From Sinanaerobacter chloroacetimidivorans (GTDB lineage Bacteria > Bacillota > Clostridia > Peptostreptococcales > Anaerovoracaceae), in assembly GCF_018128545.1 (NCBI RefSeq), contig NZ_JAGSND010000007.1, forward strand, positions 1 through 64,000: DNA of 64,000 bases, in the 5' to 3' direction. Of the stretch, positions 25,974-35,850 are shown one piece after another; positions within the stretch are counted from its first letter, which is position 1, and each line of letters opens with the position of its first letter. The notes below the pieces were generated by a model. The model saw only the letters and a list, made by a program, of their open reading frames with translations. It was not told the DNA's origin and made no database searches. Made by a program: the position numbers and the translations under genes.

Positions 25974-28545
25974 CCGGTTCAAGGATAAAGGTCAGGCAAT
26001 CCTAACCTTTTTTATAATATTAACAATAGGAATTTATATAGCCAGAAATGGATTTCTCGGATCCAATACGGACTGGATAAGCCAGCATACCGTTTTCCCG
26101 GACTATTTCAGGACATTGTTTTATGAAACCGGAGACCTGTTTCCGAACTACTCAGCAAACTTAGGGGCAGGGCAGAACCTTTACAATTTTTCTTATTATG
26201 GATTTTTGAGTCCGGTGGTTCTGTTGTCCTATCTGTTTCCGTTTGTAAAAATGCCAAATTATATCATGGCAACCAGCCTCATCAGTCTTGCGACGGCCTG
26301 TCTGCTGTTTTACAAGTGGCTTAAATCAAAAGGGTTCTCAGAATTTATCAATATTTCGGTAAGCATGATTTTTCTGCTTGCTTCACCGATGCTCTATCAA
26401 ACGTACAAGCAGATCATATTTATAAACTACATGCCTTTTTTATGTATGGCCCTCATTGGTGTTGACCGGTATGCCACCACAAAGAAAAAAGATTTGCTGA
26501 TCATCAGCGTGTTCCTTATGATTATGAGCAGCTTTTACTTCAGTGTCAGCGGGTTGCTTGCACTATGTTTATATTGGCTTTCGGTCTATCTGACGGGAAA
26601 TGAGAAACTCAAAATCAGAGACTTGTTAAGGAACGGAGCATGGTTTACTGTCCCTATTTTGGTGGCAGTCCTGATGGCAGGGATCCTGCTGATCCCAACC
26701 TTCGCCTCGCTCCTTGAAAGCCACAGAGATGGCCAGATGGCAGTAACCCTTTCTGCCATACTGATACCGCAGTTTAGACTTTTGAGATATGCTTACTCCC
26801 CATATGGGATCGGTTTGCCCTCCATCGTAATCACCGGCTTGATTGCGGGACTGTTTTACAAAAAAAGAAATGAGCAGATTCTTGCAGTTGGAATGTTCTT
26901 AATCACCGTATTGCCAATTTTTCTGTTTTTGTTAAACGGCGGACTCTATGTCGAAGACAAAGCGCTGATACCTTTTTTACCGATAGTTTGTTATTTGATT
27001 GCAATACTTTTTCAAAAGCTCGAATCAAAGGACAGACTGTTTAGTAAGAGAATATTTTTAGCCTTTCTGGGTACGGTCATTTTAACTATATTTAGTATAG
27101 AACAGACAATATATTGGATCGTAGTATTTGCAGACGCACTGATAATGCTTTTACTGTATTTCATATACCGAAAACATCCTTCAATCAAGCTTTTTATCAT
27201 TCCAGTGATCGTCATGTTACTGATTACCAATTTTGTGATTCAGAATCCAGGGAAGCTGGTTAGCGGGAATATCTACCGGGAAATTTTCAATCCAGATATC
27301 AAAGTGGCGTTAAAGGAAGTGAACCGTGAGGACCCGGCGTATTATCGTTTGGATTCCCTGCTAAACAAGGACGCTAATCTTAACCGGATCTATACTGGAA
27401 GTCAATACCTGACATCCTTTTATTCCTCCTCCTATCAAAAGGATTACTTTGACTTCCGAAGCGAGGTCTTTCAGTTGGAGCGACCATACCGCAACTACCT
27501 GATGCAGCCTGCTTCCCAGAATCCGTTATTTCTGACCTTCATGGGAGTGAAATATGTCCGCTCAAATTACGCGCCTGTTGACTATGAATTGTTCAAGGAA
27601 AAGGGAAACATAAAAATCTACCGCAACGAAAATGTTTTCCCGCTAGGTTATGTAACAAATGATTTGATTCCGGAGAAACTTCTATATAAATATGAATTCC
27701 CTTACAGACAGGAACTGCTTCTGCACAATGCCGCAGTCGACGAAAATTCTCCTGATGCGAAAATTTCCACCGGGATGTCACACTTCAAATCGGAAATTAA
27801 GCCGTCAGAGGTAATTTTTCCGCAAGTAAAGGGAAGCAATTGCTCACTCACATCCAAAGGCAAAATTTATCGGGTAAAAGCTGAAGAAGAAACAAATCAA
27901 ACCATCCGTCTGCAGCAGCCCGCACCGGAAGACGAAATACTCTTTCTGGAAATGAACGTGAAAAACCTGTCTCCGCTTCAGGATATCAGCATGAAAATAC
28001 AGAATGAGCAGAACAGGTTAAGCGCGGAAGACCATGTATACTACAACAAAAATACGGTCTTCCACTACGCAGTCTCCGTTAAGAAAAGAGAAACTGCGTT
28101 GCCGGTGACATTCAGTACAGGTGAATATGAGTTTTCAAACGTTCGAAGCTATACCTTGAGTGCCATCGCCTTAAACATCAGAAAGGACAGCCCGTTTGTG
28201 GTTTCGTCGATCGGTACGAAGGGCGACGTCATCTCAGGATCGGTAAACGCGGCAGAAGACGGTTGGTTTATAACCACGATTCCTTATGATAAGAATTTTG
28301 AGGTTGCCGTAGACGGAAAGGCTGTTTCATTTGAGAAAGTAAATACGGCCTTCGTCGGATTTCCGATTACAAAAGGCGCCCATCGGATCGTATTTCACTA
28401 TGTCTCCCCGGGGTTTTCTGACGGTGCGATTGCCAGTATTATAGGATTTTTGATCTTCGGTTTTGCCGTTTACACGGACCAGAAAAAGAATACTGACCGA
28501 AGAGACCGGAAAACAGGGATTTCCGGTATATCAGTGACGAGGTAA
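25960..28545 (+). CDS. yfhO: YfhO-family membrane glycosyltransferase
   Basis: An 861-residue GT-C-like enzyme that in Bacillus and Listeria moves a sugar from a polyprenyl phosphate onto surface polymers outside the membrane. About twelve helices lie in residues 15-430; the first extracellular loop contains GSNTDWISQHTVFPDYFR, the position of the catalytic acidic residue in this family. A large extracellular part follows (440-820) with APVDYELFKEKGNIKIYRNE, typical of YfhO, and a last helix near 830-850. GTG 25960 lies inside the GtrA gene. The acceptor in this organism is unknown. Confidence 0.87.
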   Translation: MFQISRFKDKGQAILTFFIILTIGIYIARNGFLGSNTDWISQHTVFPDYFRTLFYETGDLFPNYSANLGAGQNLYNFSYYGFLSPVVLLSYLFPFVKMPNYIMATSLISLATACLLFYKWLKSKGFSEFINISVSMIFLLASPMLYQTYKQIIFINYMPFLCMALIGVDRYATTKKKDLLIISVFLMIMSSFYFSVSGLLALCLYWLSVYLTGNEKLKIRDLLRNGAWFTVPILVAVLMAGILLIPTFASLLESHRDGQMAVTLSAILIPQFRLLRYAYSPYGIGLPSIVITGLIAGLFYKKRNEQILAVGMFLITVLPIFLFLLNGGLYVEDKALIPFLPIVCYLIAILFQKLESKDRLFSKRIFLAFLGTVILTIFSIEQTIYWIVVFADALIMLLLYFIYRKHPSIKLFIIPVIVMLLITNFVIQNPGKLVSGNIYREIFNPDIKVALKEVNREDPAYYRLDSLLNKDANLNRIYTGSQYLTSFYSSSYQKDYFDFRSEVFQLERPYRNYLMQPASQNPLFLTFMGVKYVRSNYAPVDYELFKEKGNIKIYRNENVFPLGYVTNDLIPEKLLYKYEFPYRQELLLHNAAVDENSPDAKISTGMSHFKSEIKPSEVIFPQVKGSNCSLTSKGKIYRVKAEEETNQTIRLQQPAPEDEILFLEMNVKNLSPLQDISMKIQNEQNRLSAEDHVYYNKNTVFHYAVSVKKRETALPVTFSTGEYEFSNVRSYTLSAIALNIRKDSPFVVSSIGTKGDVISGSVNAAEDGWFITTIPYDKNFEVAVDGKAVSFEKVNTAFVGFPITKGAHRIVFHYVSPGFSDGAIASIIGFLIFGFAVYTDQKKNTDRRDRKTGISGISVTR

Positions 28546-28550
28546 ATACC

Positions 28551-29483
28551 ATGGAAAATAAAAAATTATCAATTATAGTATCAGTATATAACGAACAGGA
28601 GGTCTTGCGGCACTTCCACAGCGAAATGACAAAGGTATTGGATGGAATGAACGTGGATCATGAATTAATCTATGTAAACGATGGAAGCAGTGATTTCAGC
28701 CAGAGTATCCTGGCAGATCTCGCAAAAGACCAACCTACGGTGAAGGTTATTAATTTCTCACGGAATTTTGGCCATGAAGCTGCGATGGTTGCAGGAATCG
28801 ATAATTCTACAGGTGATTTTGTTGTCTGTATTGATGCAGATCTTGAAAAGCCGCCTGCAGAAGTCATCCGAATGTACCAGGCCTATCTGGATGGCAACGA
28901 AGTTGTCAATATGGTGTACAGCAACAATAAAATACGGGGGGCAGTAAGGCAGTATATGACAAAACTGTATTATAAATTTCTCAATAAAATTTCACGAATA
29001 CAATTTGTCGAAAGCTCATCAGATTTTTTTGGCATTTCACGGACCGTGGCAGATATTCTCAAAGAGAGTTACAGAGAGCGCAAAAGATACATCAGAGGGT
29101 TTATCCAAAGTATGGGTTTTCGGTCTATATCGCTGGAATACATTCCAAATGAACGATACGCTGGAACAAGTAAATACAATTTTAAGGCTTTATTGAATCT
29201 TGCCATCGTTGCTATTACAAATTTTTCAGACAAGCCGCTTCGGCTGGGATTTTATCTGGCTGCTTTCTGTTTCTTTTTGGCTGGCATTGCTGGAATGATT
29301 ACGATAAAAGATCTGATTATCGGAAATGGTGCCATGATACTTGATTTCGCCATGCTGATGTTTTTATTTATATTTTCACTCATGTTTTTCTTCTTAGGTA
29401 TTCTGGGCATTTACCTGGGTGATATCCAACAGGAGTGTAAAGGAAATCCAATTTACCATATTAAAGACACATATAATTTTTAA
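28551..29483 (+). CDS. GT2 polyprenyl-phosphate glycosyltransferase (CsbB/GtrB-like)
   Basis: Makes the undecaprenyl-phosphate sugar used by YfhO. 310 residues: the GT2 nucleotide-sugar domain has SVYNEQEVLRHF, VNDGSSD, NFSRNFGHEAAM and the DADLEKPP metal site; two membrane helices follow at about 229-252 and 264-290. Sequence order and size match CsbB/DPM1-type enzymes. The sugar cannot be read off. GAGGTAAATACC precedes the ATG, five bases after yfhO. Confidence 0.9.
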   Translation: MENKKLSIIVSVYNEQEVLRHFHSEMTKVLDGMNVDHELIYVNDGSSDFSQSILADLAKDQPTVKVINFSRNFGHEAAMVAGIDNSTGDFVVCIDADLEKPPAEVIRMYQAYLDGNEVVNMVYSNNKIRGAVRQYMTKLYYKFLNKISRIQFVESSSDFFGISRTVADILKESYRERKRYIRGFIQSMGFRSISLEYIPNERYAGTSKYNFKALLNLAIVAITNFSDKPLRLGFYLAAFCFFLAGIAGMITIKDLIIGNGAMILDFAMLMFLFIFSLMFFFLGILGIYLGDIQQECKGNPIYHIKDTYNF

Positions 29484-29596
29484 GCATCCGGGAGCCAAAT
29501 AAAAATTTATCTTTTGTTTATTTGCATCTTCTATAAATTTTATTTTTAGATTTTATACTAATTTATAGAAATGGTAGAGATGATTGTGGAGGATCG

Positions 29597-31198
29597 ATGA
29601 ATAAGAAGTCATTCGTGAGAGGCGCAGCGATATTAGGAATTGCCGGTATTCTGGTTCAGGTTATGGGAGCGATTTTTAGAATACCACTTGCCAATATCAT
29701 AGGAGATCAGGGGATGGGCTACTATCAGACCGTCTATCCCATCTACGTGTTGCTTCTGATTTTCTCGACGAACGGAGCTCCGACAGCAATTTCAAAGATG
29801 GTATCAGAGCGGCTCGCACTTGGGAAGCTGAAGGAGGCCCATCGAGTCTTTAGATTGTCGTTCATTCTGATGCTCGTGATCGGAGTATTGGCGTTTTTGG
29901 TCTTCTTTTACGGCGCGAAGCAGATTGTTACTGCTCTTGGCAATCCCGGCGCATATTACGCGATGATTGCGATATCTCCGGCCTTGCTGTTTGTCCCACT
30001 GATGTCCGTTTACAGGGGATATTTTCAAGGGCATCAGTCAATGGGACCTACCGCCGTATCCCAGCTGACGGAGCAAGCTATCCGGGTAGTCGCAGGGCTG
30101 ACCTTCGCAGTCCTTCTTCTTGACAAAGGGCTGACTTATGCCGCGGCGGGAGCGACGATCGGAACCAGTGTCGGCCCGATTGCCGGCGTGATCATTCTGA
30201 TTATAATATATTACCGCCGCAGAGAAGGGTTGCACGAGAAGCTGCGAAGCAGTCGGCATGAACCGATGGAAAGCGCGGGCAGCATTCTCGCTAAACTTGC
30301 ATCGGTTGCAGTACCGGTCACGGTTGGCGTATCGATTATGCCCATCATGAACCTTGTGGATGTCACGATCATCATGAGACGACTTCAGTATGCTGGATTT
30401 ACTCACCAGCAGGCGAATGCGCTGTACGGTCAGCTTTCTGGGATGGCCGGACCTGTGATCAATATCCCGATGGCTATGGCCTTGAGTGTTGCATTAAGCC
30501 TGGTTCCGGCGATCGCGGCTGCGAACAGTGTAAAGGATCAAGATTTTTTAGATACTAATATAAGGCTTGGCTTCAGGACTGCTATGATCATCGGGATTCC
30601 GTGTACATTCGGTTTAATGTCCCTGGCGGGACCGATCATGCAGCTCTTCTATCCGATGCAGGCTGACAGTGCAGCGAACGCGGCTCCTTGTCTTTTCATA
30701 CTGTCCACGGGTATCATTTTCCTCTCCCTCGCACAAACCATGGTGGGGATACTGCAGGGACTCGGAAGGCCGTATGTTGCTGTGGTGTCTCTCGGAACCG
30801 GAGTTCTGGTAAATGCCGTTCTCACCTATGTGCTGACCGGAATCCGAGCCTTGAACGTTCAGGGAGCGGCAATCGCAACCGTCGCAGGATTGATCGTTGT
30901 GGGTATCATGAATTTTGGACTTGTGAAAGCGACTACCGGGACGAAGTATGATCTGAAGCTGTCTGTAGTGAGACCGCTCATATCCGGAATCGTGATGACG
31001 GTTTTTGTACTGGTCGTCTATTATTCCCTTAAGCCGGTTATCGGCAACAGCTTGGCAACGGCATTATCCATCCTGGTCGGAGGAGGCGTTTATGTGATCA
31101 TGTTGCTCAAGACAAAATCAATCGCCGCAAACGAAATAAAACTCCTTCCAAAAGGTGAAAATTTGATCGGGCTGCTGCAGAAGATGAAACTGATTTAA
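29597..31198 (+). CDS. SpoVB/YtgP-type lipid-linked oligosaccharide flippase (MOP superfamily)
   Basis: A 533-residue protein with about 14 helices, of the MurJ-like polysaccharide biosynthesis group (SpoVB, YtgP/MurJ). Signature pieces: KSFVRGAAILGIAGILVQVMG at the start, FRIPLANIIGDQGMGYYQ, and RGYFQGHQSMGPTAVSQLTEQ. In Firmicutes these flip lipid II or other undecaprenyl-linked precursors. The 113 bases upstream contain an AT-rich promoter with TATACT near 29558. GGAGG precedes the ATG. Next to DedA and UppP it fits the lipid-carrier theme. Confidence 0.88.
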   Translation: MNKKSFVRGAAILGIAGILVQVMGAIFRIPLANIIGDQGMGYYQTVYPIYVLLLIFSTNGAPTAISKMVSERLALGKLKEAHRVFRLSFILMLVIGVLAFLVFFYGAKQIVTALGNPGAYYAMIAISPALLFVPLMSVYRGYFQGHQSMGPTAVSQLTEQAIRVVAGLTFAVLLLDKGLTYAAAGATIGTSVGPIAGVIILIIIYYRRREGLHEKLRSSRHEPMESAGSILAKLASVAVPVTVGVSIMPIMNLVDVTIIMRRLQYAGFTHQQANALYGQLSGMAGPVINIPMAMALSVALSLVPAIAAANSVKDQDFLDTNIRLGFRTAMIIGIPCTFGLMSLAGPIMQLFYPMQADSAANAAPCLFILSTGIIFLSLAQTMVGILQGLGRPYVAVVSLGTGVLVNAVLTYVLTGIRALNVQGAAIATVAGLIVVGIMNFGLVKATTGTKYDLKLSVVRPLISGIVMTVFVLVVYYSLKPVIGNSLATALSILVGGGVYVIMLLKTKSIAANEIKLLPKGENLIGLLQKMKLI

Positions 31199-31223
31199 CA
31201 ATGCTAACTAAGGATGACGGAAC

Positions 31224-31859
31224 ATGAACAACGTAATTGATTTTTTATTGAATATGGATCAGTACCTTAATACAATAGCGGGAAGCTATGGCTATCTCAT
31301 CTATGCCATATTATTCGCTGTGGTTTTTTGTGAGACCGGTCTTGTGGTTACTCCATTTCTACCAGGTGACTCGATCATCTTTACCTGCGGTGCTTTAGCT
31401 GCAATTGGACAGGTCAATATTTTTCTCGTGTTGGCCGTTTTTGCCGCGGCTTCGATTTTAGGAGATACGGTAAATTATATTTTGGGAAAACGCTATGGGA
31501 CAATGTTGGTGACCAAAATCGGTGGCCGGTTTATCAAAGAAAGGCATATGGAGGAAGCGAGTTTGTTTTATGCCAGATATGGCGGAGCAGCGATATTCCT
31601 GGGACGCTTTGTGCCGATCATTCGAACCTTTGTCCCGTTTGTCGCAGGGATAAGTAAAATGAGATATCAAAAATTTGTATTTTATAATATTTTCGGGGGA
31701 CTTGTCTGGGTAGCTTTGTTTTCGCTGACCGGATTCTATTTCGGAAATATGCCGTTTATTAAAAGCAACTTCAGTATCGTCATTCTAGCAATTATTTTTA
31801 TCTCTGTACTGCCGATACTCATTAAATATATAACCAGTAAAAAGGAGAGGAAATCATGA
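31224..31859 (+). CDS. DedA/SNARE-associated membrane protein
   Basis: A 211-residue membrane protein. It carries the family blocks FCETGLVVTPFLPGDSIIF, with the acidic E and PGD, and FLGRFVPIIRTFVPFVAGIS with its two essential Arg. DedA proteins, together with DUF368 proteins, have been shown to carry undecaprenyl phosphate back across the membrane in some bacteria; others move phospholipids. Overlap of four bases with UppP suggests a paired role in recycling of the lipid carrier. Confidence 0.9.
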   Translation: MNNVIDFLLNMDQYLNTIAGSYGYLIYAILFAVVFCETGLVVTPFLPGDSIIFTCGALAAIGQVNIFLVLAVFAAASILGDTVNYILGKRYGTMLVTKIGGRFIKERHMEEASLFYARYGGAAIFLGRFVPIIRTFVPFVAGISKMRYQKFVFYNIFGGLVWVALFSLTGFYFGNMPFIKSNFSIVILAIIFISVLPILIKYITSKKERKS

Positions 31860-32638
31860 GTGTTTTCCAAGCAATCGTATATGGTATTGTCCAAGGCATA
31901 ACTGAATTTTTGCCGATTTCCAGCACAGCGCATTTGAAGTTGATGCCCTGGATTTTCGGCTGGCCCGATCCCGGAAACGTCTTTGATGTGGCGCTTCATT
32001 TCGGGACGGCAATCGCTGTTATAACATTTTTCTTCAAGGATTGGATCAGGCTTGTTACGGCCGGCTTAACTAAGCCTAAGACAGAAGAAGGGAGGCTGTT
32101 CTGGAATCTGGTGCTTGCCACGATACCCGGAGCGCTTGCCGGTGTTGTTCTGGACAAGTATATGAGCGTCTTTTCCAACCCGCTTTTGGTCGGCATCCTC
32201 CTTATCATAATGGGTATTATTCTGTATCTGTGCGACAAGGCAGGAAAGAGCGACATTCATCTGGAAAAAATCGGATTGAATCGCAGCCTGCTCGTTGGAA
32301 TTGCGCAGGTGCTCGCAATTATTCCGGGTGTTTCACGGTCCGGAATTACGATGTCGGTCGGCCGTGCAGCAGGCATCGATCGTGAAAGCATCGCAAAGTT
32401 TACATTTCTGCTGTCAACCCCCATCATACTTGGCGACGCGCTGTATCATGCAAAGGATCTATCTGGTGTGAACATTGACGCGTTGCCTTTTGCAGCTGCT
32501 GTTTTGACCGCTGCTGTCGTCGGGCTCCTCAGTATTCGATTTCTGCTTAATTATCTTCGAACAAAGAGTTTCTTCATCTTTACGGTATACCGCTTTATGT
32601 TCGGCTTGCTTGTAATTGCGTTGTCCCTTATTCGTTAA
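31856..32638 (+). CDS. uppP: Undecaprenyl-diphosphate phosphatase
   Basis: Converts undecaprenyl diphosphate to the monophosphate on the outer face of the membrane, recycling the carrier; it is also linked to bacitracin resistance (BacA). 260 residues, eight helices, with the two catalytic blocks GITEFLPISSTAHL and PGVSRSGITMSVGRAAG intact. It overlaps DedA by four bases. With DedA, the MurJ-like flippase and the GtrA-YfhO-GT2 trio, it completes a synthesis, flip, use and recycle set for lipid-linked sugars. Confidence 0.94.
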   Translation: MSVFQAIVYGIVQGITEFLPISSTAHLKLMPWIFGWPDPGNVFDVALHFGTAIAVITFFFKDWIRLVTAGLTKPKTEEGRLFWNLVLATIPGALAGVVLDKYMSVFSNPLLVGILLIIMGIILYLCDKAGKSDIHLEKIGLNRSLLVGIAQVLAIIPGVSRSGITMSVGRAAGIDRESIAKFTFLLSTPIILGDALYHAKDLSGVNIDALPFAAAVLTAAVVGLLSIRFLLNYLRTKSFFIFTVYRFMFGLLVIALSLIR

Positions 32639-32690
32639 TACAATTCCGTACGGCTGAGGCTACACTAATAAGTAGGGGGAGGCTGAAAAA

Positions 32691-34157
32691 TTGTTAATCA
32701 GAAAAAGAATAATCATTTCAAATATTGTTATGATCGTAATCCCGGTTGTGCTGATCGTTGTCGCATCCGGTCTTCTGTATCTGTCTTATATGCATCTTTA
32801 TGATCTGCCACATGATCTGATGGAGGACGGTGGCGACAAATCAGTCTGGGCACAGCACTCGGTTGAAGAATATCTGAACCGCCTTCAGTATTCACAGGAA
32901 AATTCGGATTATGATAAACGGGATCTGTCTGATATTCTGGAGCACCTGAAGGACGGGGGATTTTATTGCGAAATTACTCAGAATGGTAAAGTAATCGCAT
33001 CAAATTATTCGAATGAAATTAAACTGCAAGCTGATGAAATAAGCACCGGGACGACTCTGCCCAACCCGGTTGTCATTCAGACGGGTTCCCGTTTACTGAT
33101 CCGTGACAGTATAACCAAAAACCAGAATACGATTGCGGTCACCGCGTTTGATCCGGAGTACAAAATCAGCCGGGTAGACTGGCTCAAACAGATGGCGGTC
33201 GTCGGCGCATATGTCCTGATCCTCTTTATTCTGTCTATTATTATAATCGCATTAACGAATGCGATCGTCTCCGTGAGGCTTTCAAAAAAAATAACAGGAC
33301 CTCTGGATCTGCTGAATTATGGAGCCGAACAAATAAAAAACGGCAATCTTGATTTTGAAATTAACTATAATGGCAAAGACGAATTCGGGCAGGCAATATC
33401 CAACTTTGATGAGATGAGGCGAAGGCTCCATCAGTCGATTCAATCGCAGCTGAAATACGAAGAAGACCGCAAGGAAATCGTTGCCGGGATATCCCATGAC
33501 TTGAGAACGCCGTTGACCGCAATTAAAGGATATGTGAAAGGACTGATAGACGGTGTCGCTAATACTCCTGAAAAACAGGAGCAGTACCATGGCATTATCT
33601 ATAGCAAGGCGTGTGAGATGGATGTGCTGGTAGACAACCTGTTCCTGTTTTCAAAGCTTGATACGGGGCATCTGCCTTTCTATTTCGACGAGGTGGATTG
33701 TAAAGAATACATGGATAAGCAGATTGATCGTTTTAAGGATGATTATGAAACGAAGGGATTAAAAATATCCTATTGCAATAACTGTCCTTCGGGTGTTCCG
33801 CTTAAAATTGATTATGATCAAATGAACCGCGTATTTATCAATATTTTGGACAACAGTGCAAAATATAAGCCCGCAACTGTTTGCAATGTTAATTTCGAGG
33901 TGAATTCTAATGAATATGAAGTGATGATCGAAATCAGTGATGACGGGGACGGTGTTCCCGAAGAAATCATTCCGAATCTGTTCAAAAGCTTCTACCGCGG
34001 GGACTCGTCAAGAACCAATTCAAAAGGAAGCAGCGGACTGGGCCTTTCGATTGCGGACCGGATCATCAAAGCCCATAACGGAACGATCAGAGCGGAAAAT
34101 AAAAAGGGGTTTAAAGTCATAATAAATTTGCCGATTTCAAAGGGGGAAAAAGAATGA
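32691..34157 (+). CDS. Sensor histidine kinase
   Basis: 488 residues. Helices at about 9-31 and 168-191 bound an extracellular domain of about 135 residues that looks PAS/Cache-like (FYCEITQNGKVIASN). A HAMP segment is at 192-245, then HisKA with phospho-acceptor H269 (ISHDLRTPLTAIKGY), and ATPase with N box (ILDNSAKYK), DDGDGVP and GSSGLGLSI. TTG start with GGGGGAGG about eight bases upstream. It lies 52 bases after uppP and overlaps its regulator by four bases; the next genes include a BcrAB-like transporter, so an envelope-stress or peptide-antibiotic role is plausible. Confidence 0.92.
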   Translation: MLIRKRIIISNIVMIVIPVVLIVVASGLLYLSYMHLYDLPHDLMEDGGDKSVWAQHSVEEYLNRLQYSQENSDYDKRDLSDILEHLKDGGFYCEITQNGKVIASNYSNEIKLQADEISTGTTLPNPVVIQTGSRLLIRDSITKNQNTIAVTAFDPEYKISRVDWLKQMAVVGAYVLILFILSIIIIALTNAIVSVRLSKKITGPLDLLNYGAEQIKNGNLDFEINYNGKDEFGQAISNFDEMRRRLHQSIQSQLKYEEDRKEIVAGISHDLRTPLTAIKGYVKGLIDGVANTPEKQEQYHGIIYSKACEMDVLVDNLFLFSKLDTGHLPFYFDEVDCKEYMDKQIDRFKDDYETKGLKISYCNNCPSGVPLKIDYDQMNRVFINILDNSAKYKPATVCNVNFEVNSNEYEVMIEISDDGDGVPEEIIPNLFKSFYRGDSSRTNSKGSSGLGLSIADRIIKAHNGTIRAENKKGFKVIINLPISKGEKE

Positions 34158-34849
34158 AGCGCATTTTAATTATTGAAGATGATAACATTATCGCTGAACT
34201 GGAAAGAGACTATCTTGAGATCGACGGTTATGAAGTCGAAATCGCTGCAGAGGGGGATGCAGGGCTTTACCTTGCCTGCAATAACGATTACGATCTGATT
34301 CTGCTTGACTTAATGCTGCCGAAAGTCGACGGGTTTGAGCTGTGCAGGGAAATCAGAAAAGAGAAAGAGATTCCGATCCTTATGGTATCGGCCAAAAAAG
34401 AATCCATCGATAAAATCAGAGGGCTTGGACTGGGTGCTGACGACTTTATTGTGAAACCGTTTGATCCTGCAGAACTTGTTGCAAGAGTGAATTCCCATAT
34501 ATCCCGGTATGAAAGGCTTATTTCTGCTGACAGACCGATGCCAAAGCAGCAGGAAATCATAATCGGAAAATTAAAGATCCAGCCGGAAGCCTGGCGCGTT
34601 TTTCTTGACGATGAGGAAATTAAGCTTACGAATAAAGAATTTGAGCTTCTTCTCTTTTTAGCAACCAACCCCAACATCGTGTTTACGAAAGAACGCTTAT
34701 TTGATCGCATATGGGGGATGGATGCGATGGGCGATATGGCTACCGTTATTGTCCATATTAACCGGCTGCGGGAGAAGATCGAGAAGGACAGCAGCAAACC
34801 CAGCTATATCGAGACCGTATGGGGCGCCGGATATAGATTTAAAGTTTAA
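34154..34849 (+). CDS. OmpR/PhoB-family response regulator
   Basis: 231 residues with receiver domain acidic residues E8, D9 and D10, phospho-acceptor D52 (LLDLMLP), and K101 (VKPFDP). The winged helix from about 130 contains TNKEFELLLFLATNPNIVF and VIVHINRLREKIE. Cognate partner of the kinase it overlaps. The promoter 27 to 60 bases after its stop carries a perfectly phased 11-bp direct repeat (34876-34895), a likely target of this regulator. Confidence 0.93.
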   Translation: MKRILIIEDDNIIAELERDYLEIDGYEVEIAAEGDAGLYLACNNDYDLILLDLMLPKVDGFELCREIRKEKEIPILMVSAKKESIDKIRGLGLGADDFIVKPFDPAELVARVNSHISRYERLISADRPMPKQQEIIIGKLKIQPEAWRVFLDDEEIKLTNKEFELLLFLATNPNIVFTKERLFDRIWGMDAMGDMATVIVHINRLREKIEKDSSKPSYIETVWGAGYRFKV

Positions 34850-34875
34850 GAATTAATTTATCTTTTTTTTATCCC

Positions 34876-34910
34876 GACGTTATTGGGATGTTATTCACTT
34901 CAACTATGAT
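34876..34910 (+). promoter_or_regulatory. Response-regulator box and -10 upstream of the secreted protein gene
   Basis: GACGTTATT (34876-34884) and GATGTTATT (34887-34895) form an 11-bp direct repeat that covers the position of the -35 element. TATGAT (34905-34910) is the -10. This arrangement is typical of promoters activated by OmpR-family regulators, and the gene for one ends 27 bases upstream. Confidence 0.65.
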
Positions 34911-34952
34911 AAAGAAGGCTGTTAACAGACTATCAAAAGAAAGGAGTATGCA

Positions 34953-35834
34953 ATGAATAAAAAGAGATTAAAAACAATCGCAGCTACGGCTGTAGCGGGC
35001 TGTTTGCTTCTGACGATGAGCGTTACGGCATTTGCAGCTTCAGGCTCGGGGTATGAGAGTTATAAGAATGCGGTGGAATCCACGATTCTAGCACAAAATG
35101 CAACTGTCGATGCGCAATTTGAGGTAAAAGACAACGGATCAGTCATTCTGTCAGGAAACAGCAACGTAAAACTTGACAACGAGAACAGTTCTTCAAAAAC
35201 AACCCTTACGGCAGATGGAGTGACAAAAACCTTTGCAACGAGCAAGGATGAGTCAACTGGCGCTTTTATAAGAAGCGTAGATGACCAGTATTACGTAATG
35301 CAGAAGGACAATGAAAAACAGAATGCCGACCAGAAAGAAAATGACAAACTCACTGCGTCAAGCAGCACAGTGAAGCTCGCCGAAATGCTAGCCGACACAT
35401 TAGCCGGCGATGTTAAAAATCAGTTCGTAAAGAACGGGCAGACCGTTAGCCTGAATCTTGAGGGCTCGCAAATTCCAGAACTCGCAAAGCTTGCGGTTTC
35501 TGCAGCAGCTGAAAACAACGGACGGATTGAGAAAGAGCATAATGGAGACAGTGCGGATCAAGCATCCCTCAAGACATTGATGGATCGGATACCAAAACTC
35601 AGTAACACCGATGTAAAATCGGTTTCAATGACCGCAACCGTCGACGGCAACTTGCTCAAGAATAATGTGGCAACCGTTGTAATTACCGGTACCGATGCAA
35701 GCGGAAGTACCCATGAACTGTCGATAATGATCAAGGGCGATATTTCAAATGTTGGAAACACCAAAATCGATACGATCGACACGACAGGAAAAAACGTCAC
35801 AACAATCAGTCGGAATGAACATCACGAAGACTGA
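34953..35834 (+). CDS. Secreted protein of unknown function next to a two-component system
   Basis: A 293-residue exported protein. The signal peptide has KKRLK, a hydrophobic core and cleavage expected after TAFA-AS (about residue 29). The mature part alternates strands and a helical middle (EMLADTLAGDVKNQFV) and ends with His/Asp residues. The beta-rich layout recalls LolA-fold or DUF-type surface sensors, but I do not recognise a family. AAAGGAG precedes the ATG. The upstream repeat suggests it is activated by the adjacent regulator and could be its sensor partner or effector. Confidence 0.75.
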   Translation: MNKKRLKTIAATAVAGCLLLTMSVTAFAASGSGYESYKNAVESTILAQNATVDAQFEVKDNGSVILSGNSNVKLDNENSSSKTTLTADGVTKTFATSKDESTGAFIRSVDDQYYVMQKDNEKQNADQKENDKLTASSSTVKLAEMLADTLAGDVKNQFVKNGQTVSLNLEGSQIPELAKLAVSAAAENNGRIEKEHNGDSADQASLKTLMDRIPKLSNTDVKSVSMTATVDGNLLKNNVATVVITGTDASGSTHELSIMIKGDISNVGNTKIDTIDTTGKNVTTISRNEHHED

Positions 35835-35850
35835 GAAGTAAAAAAGTTTT

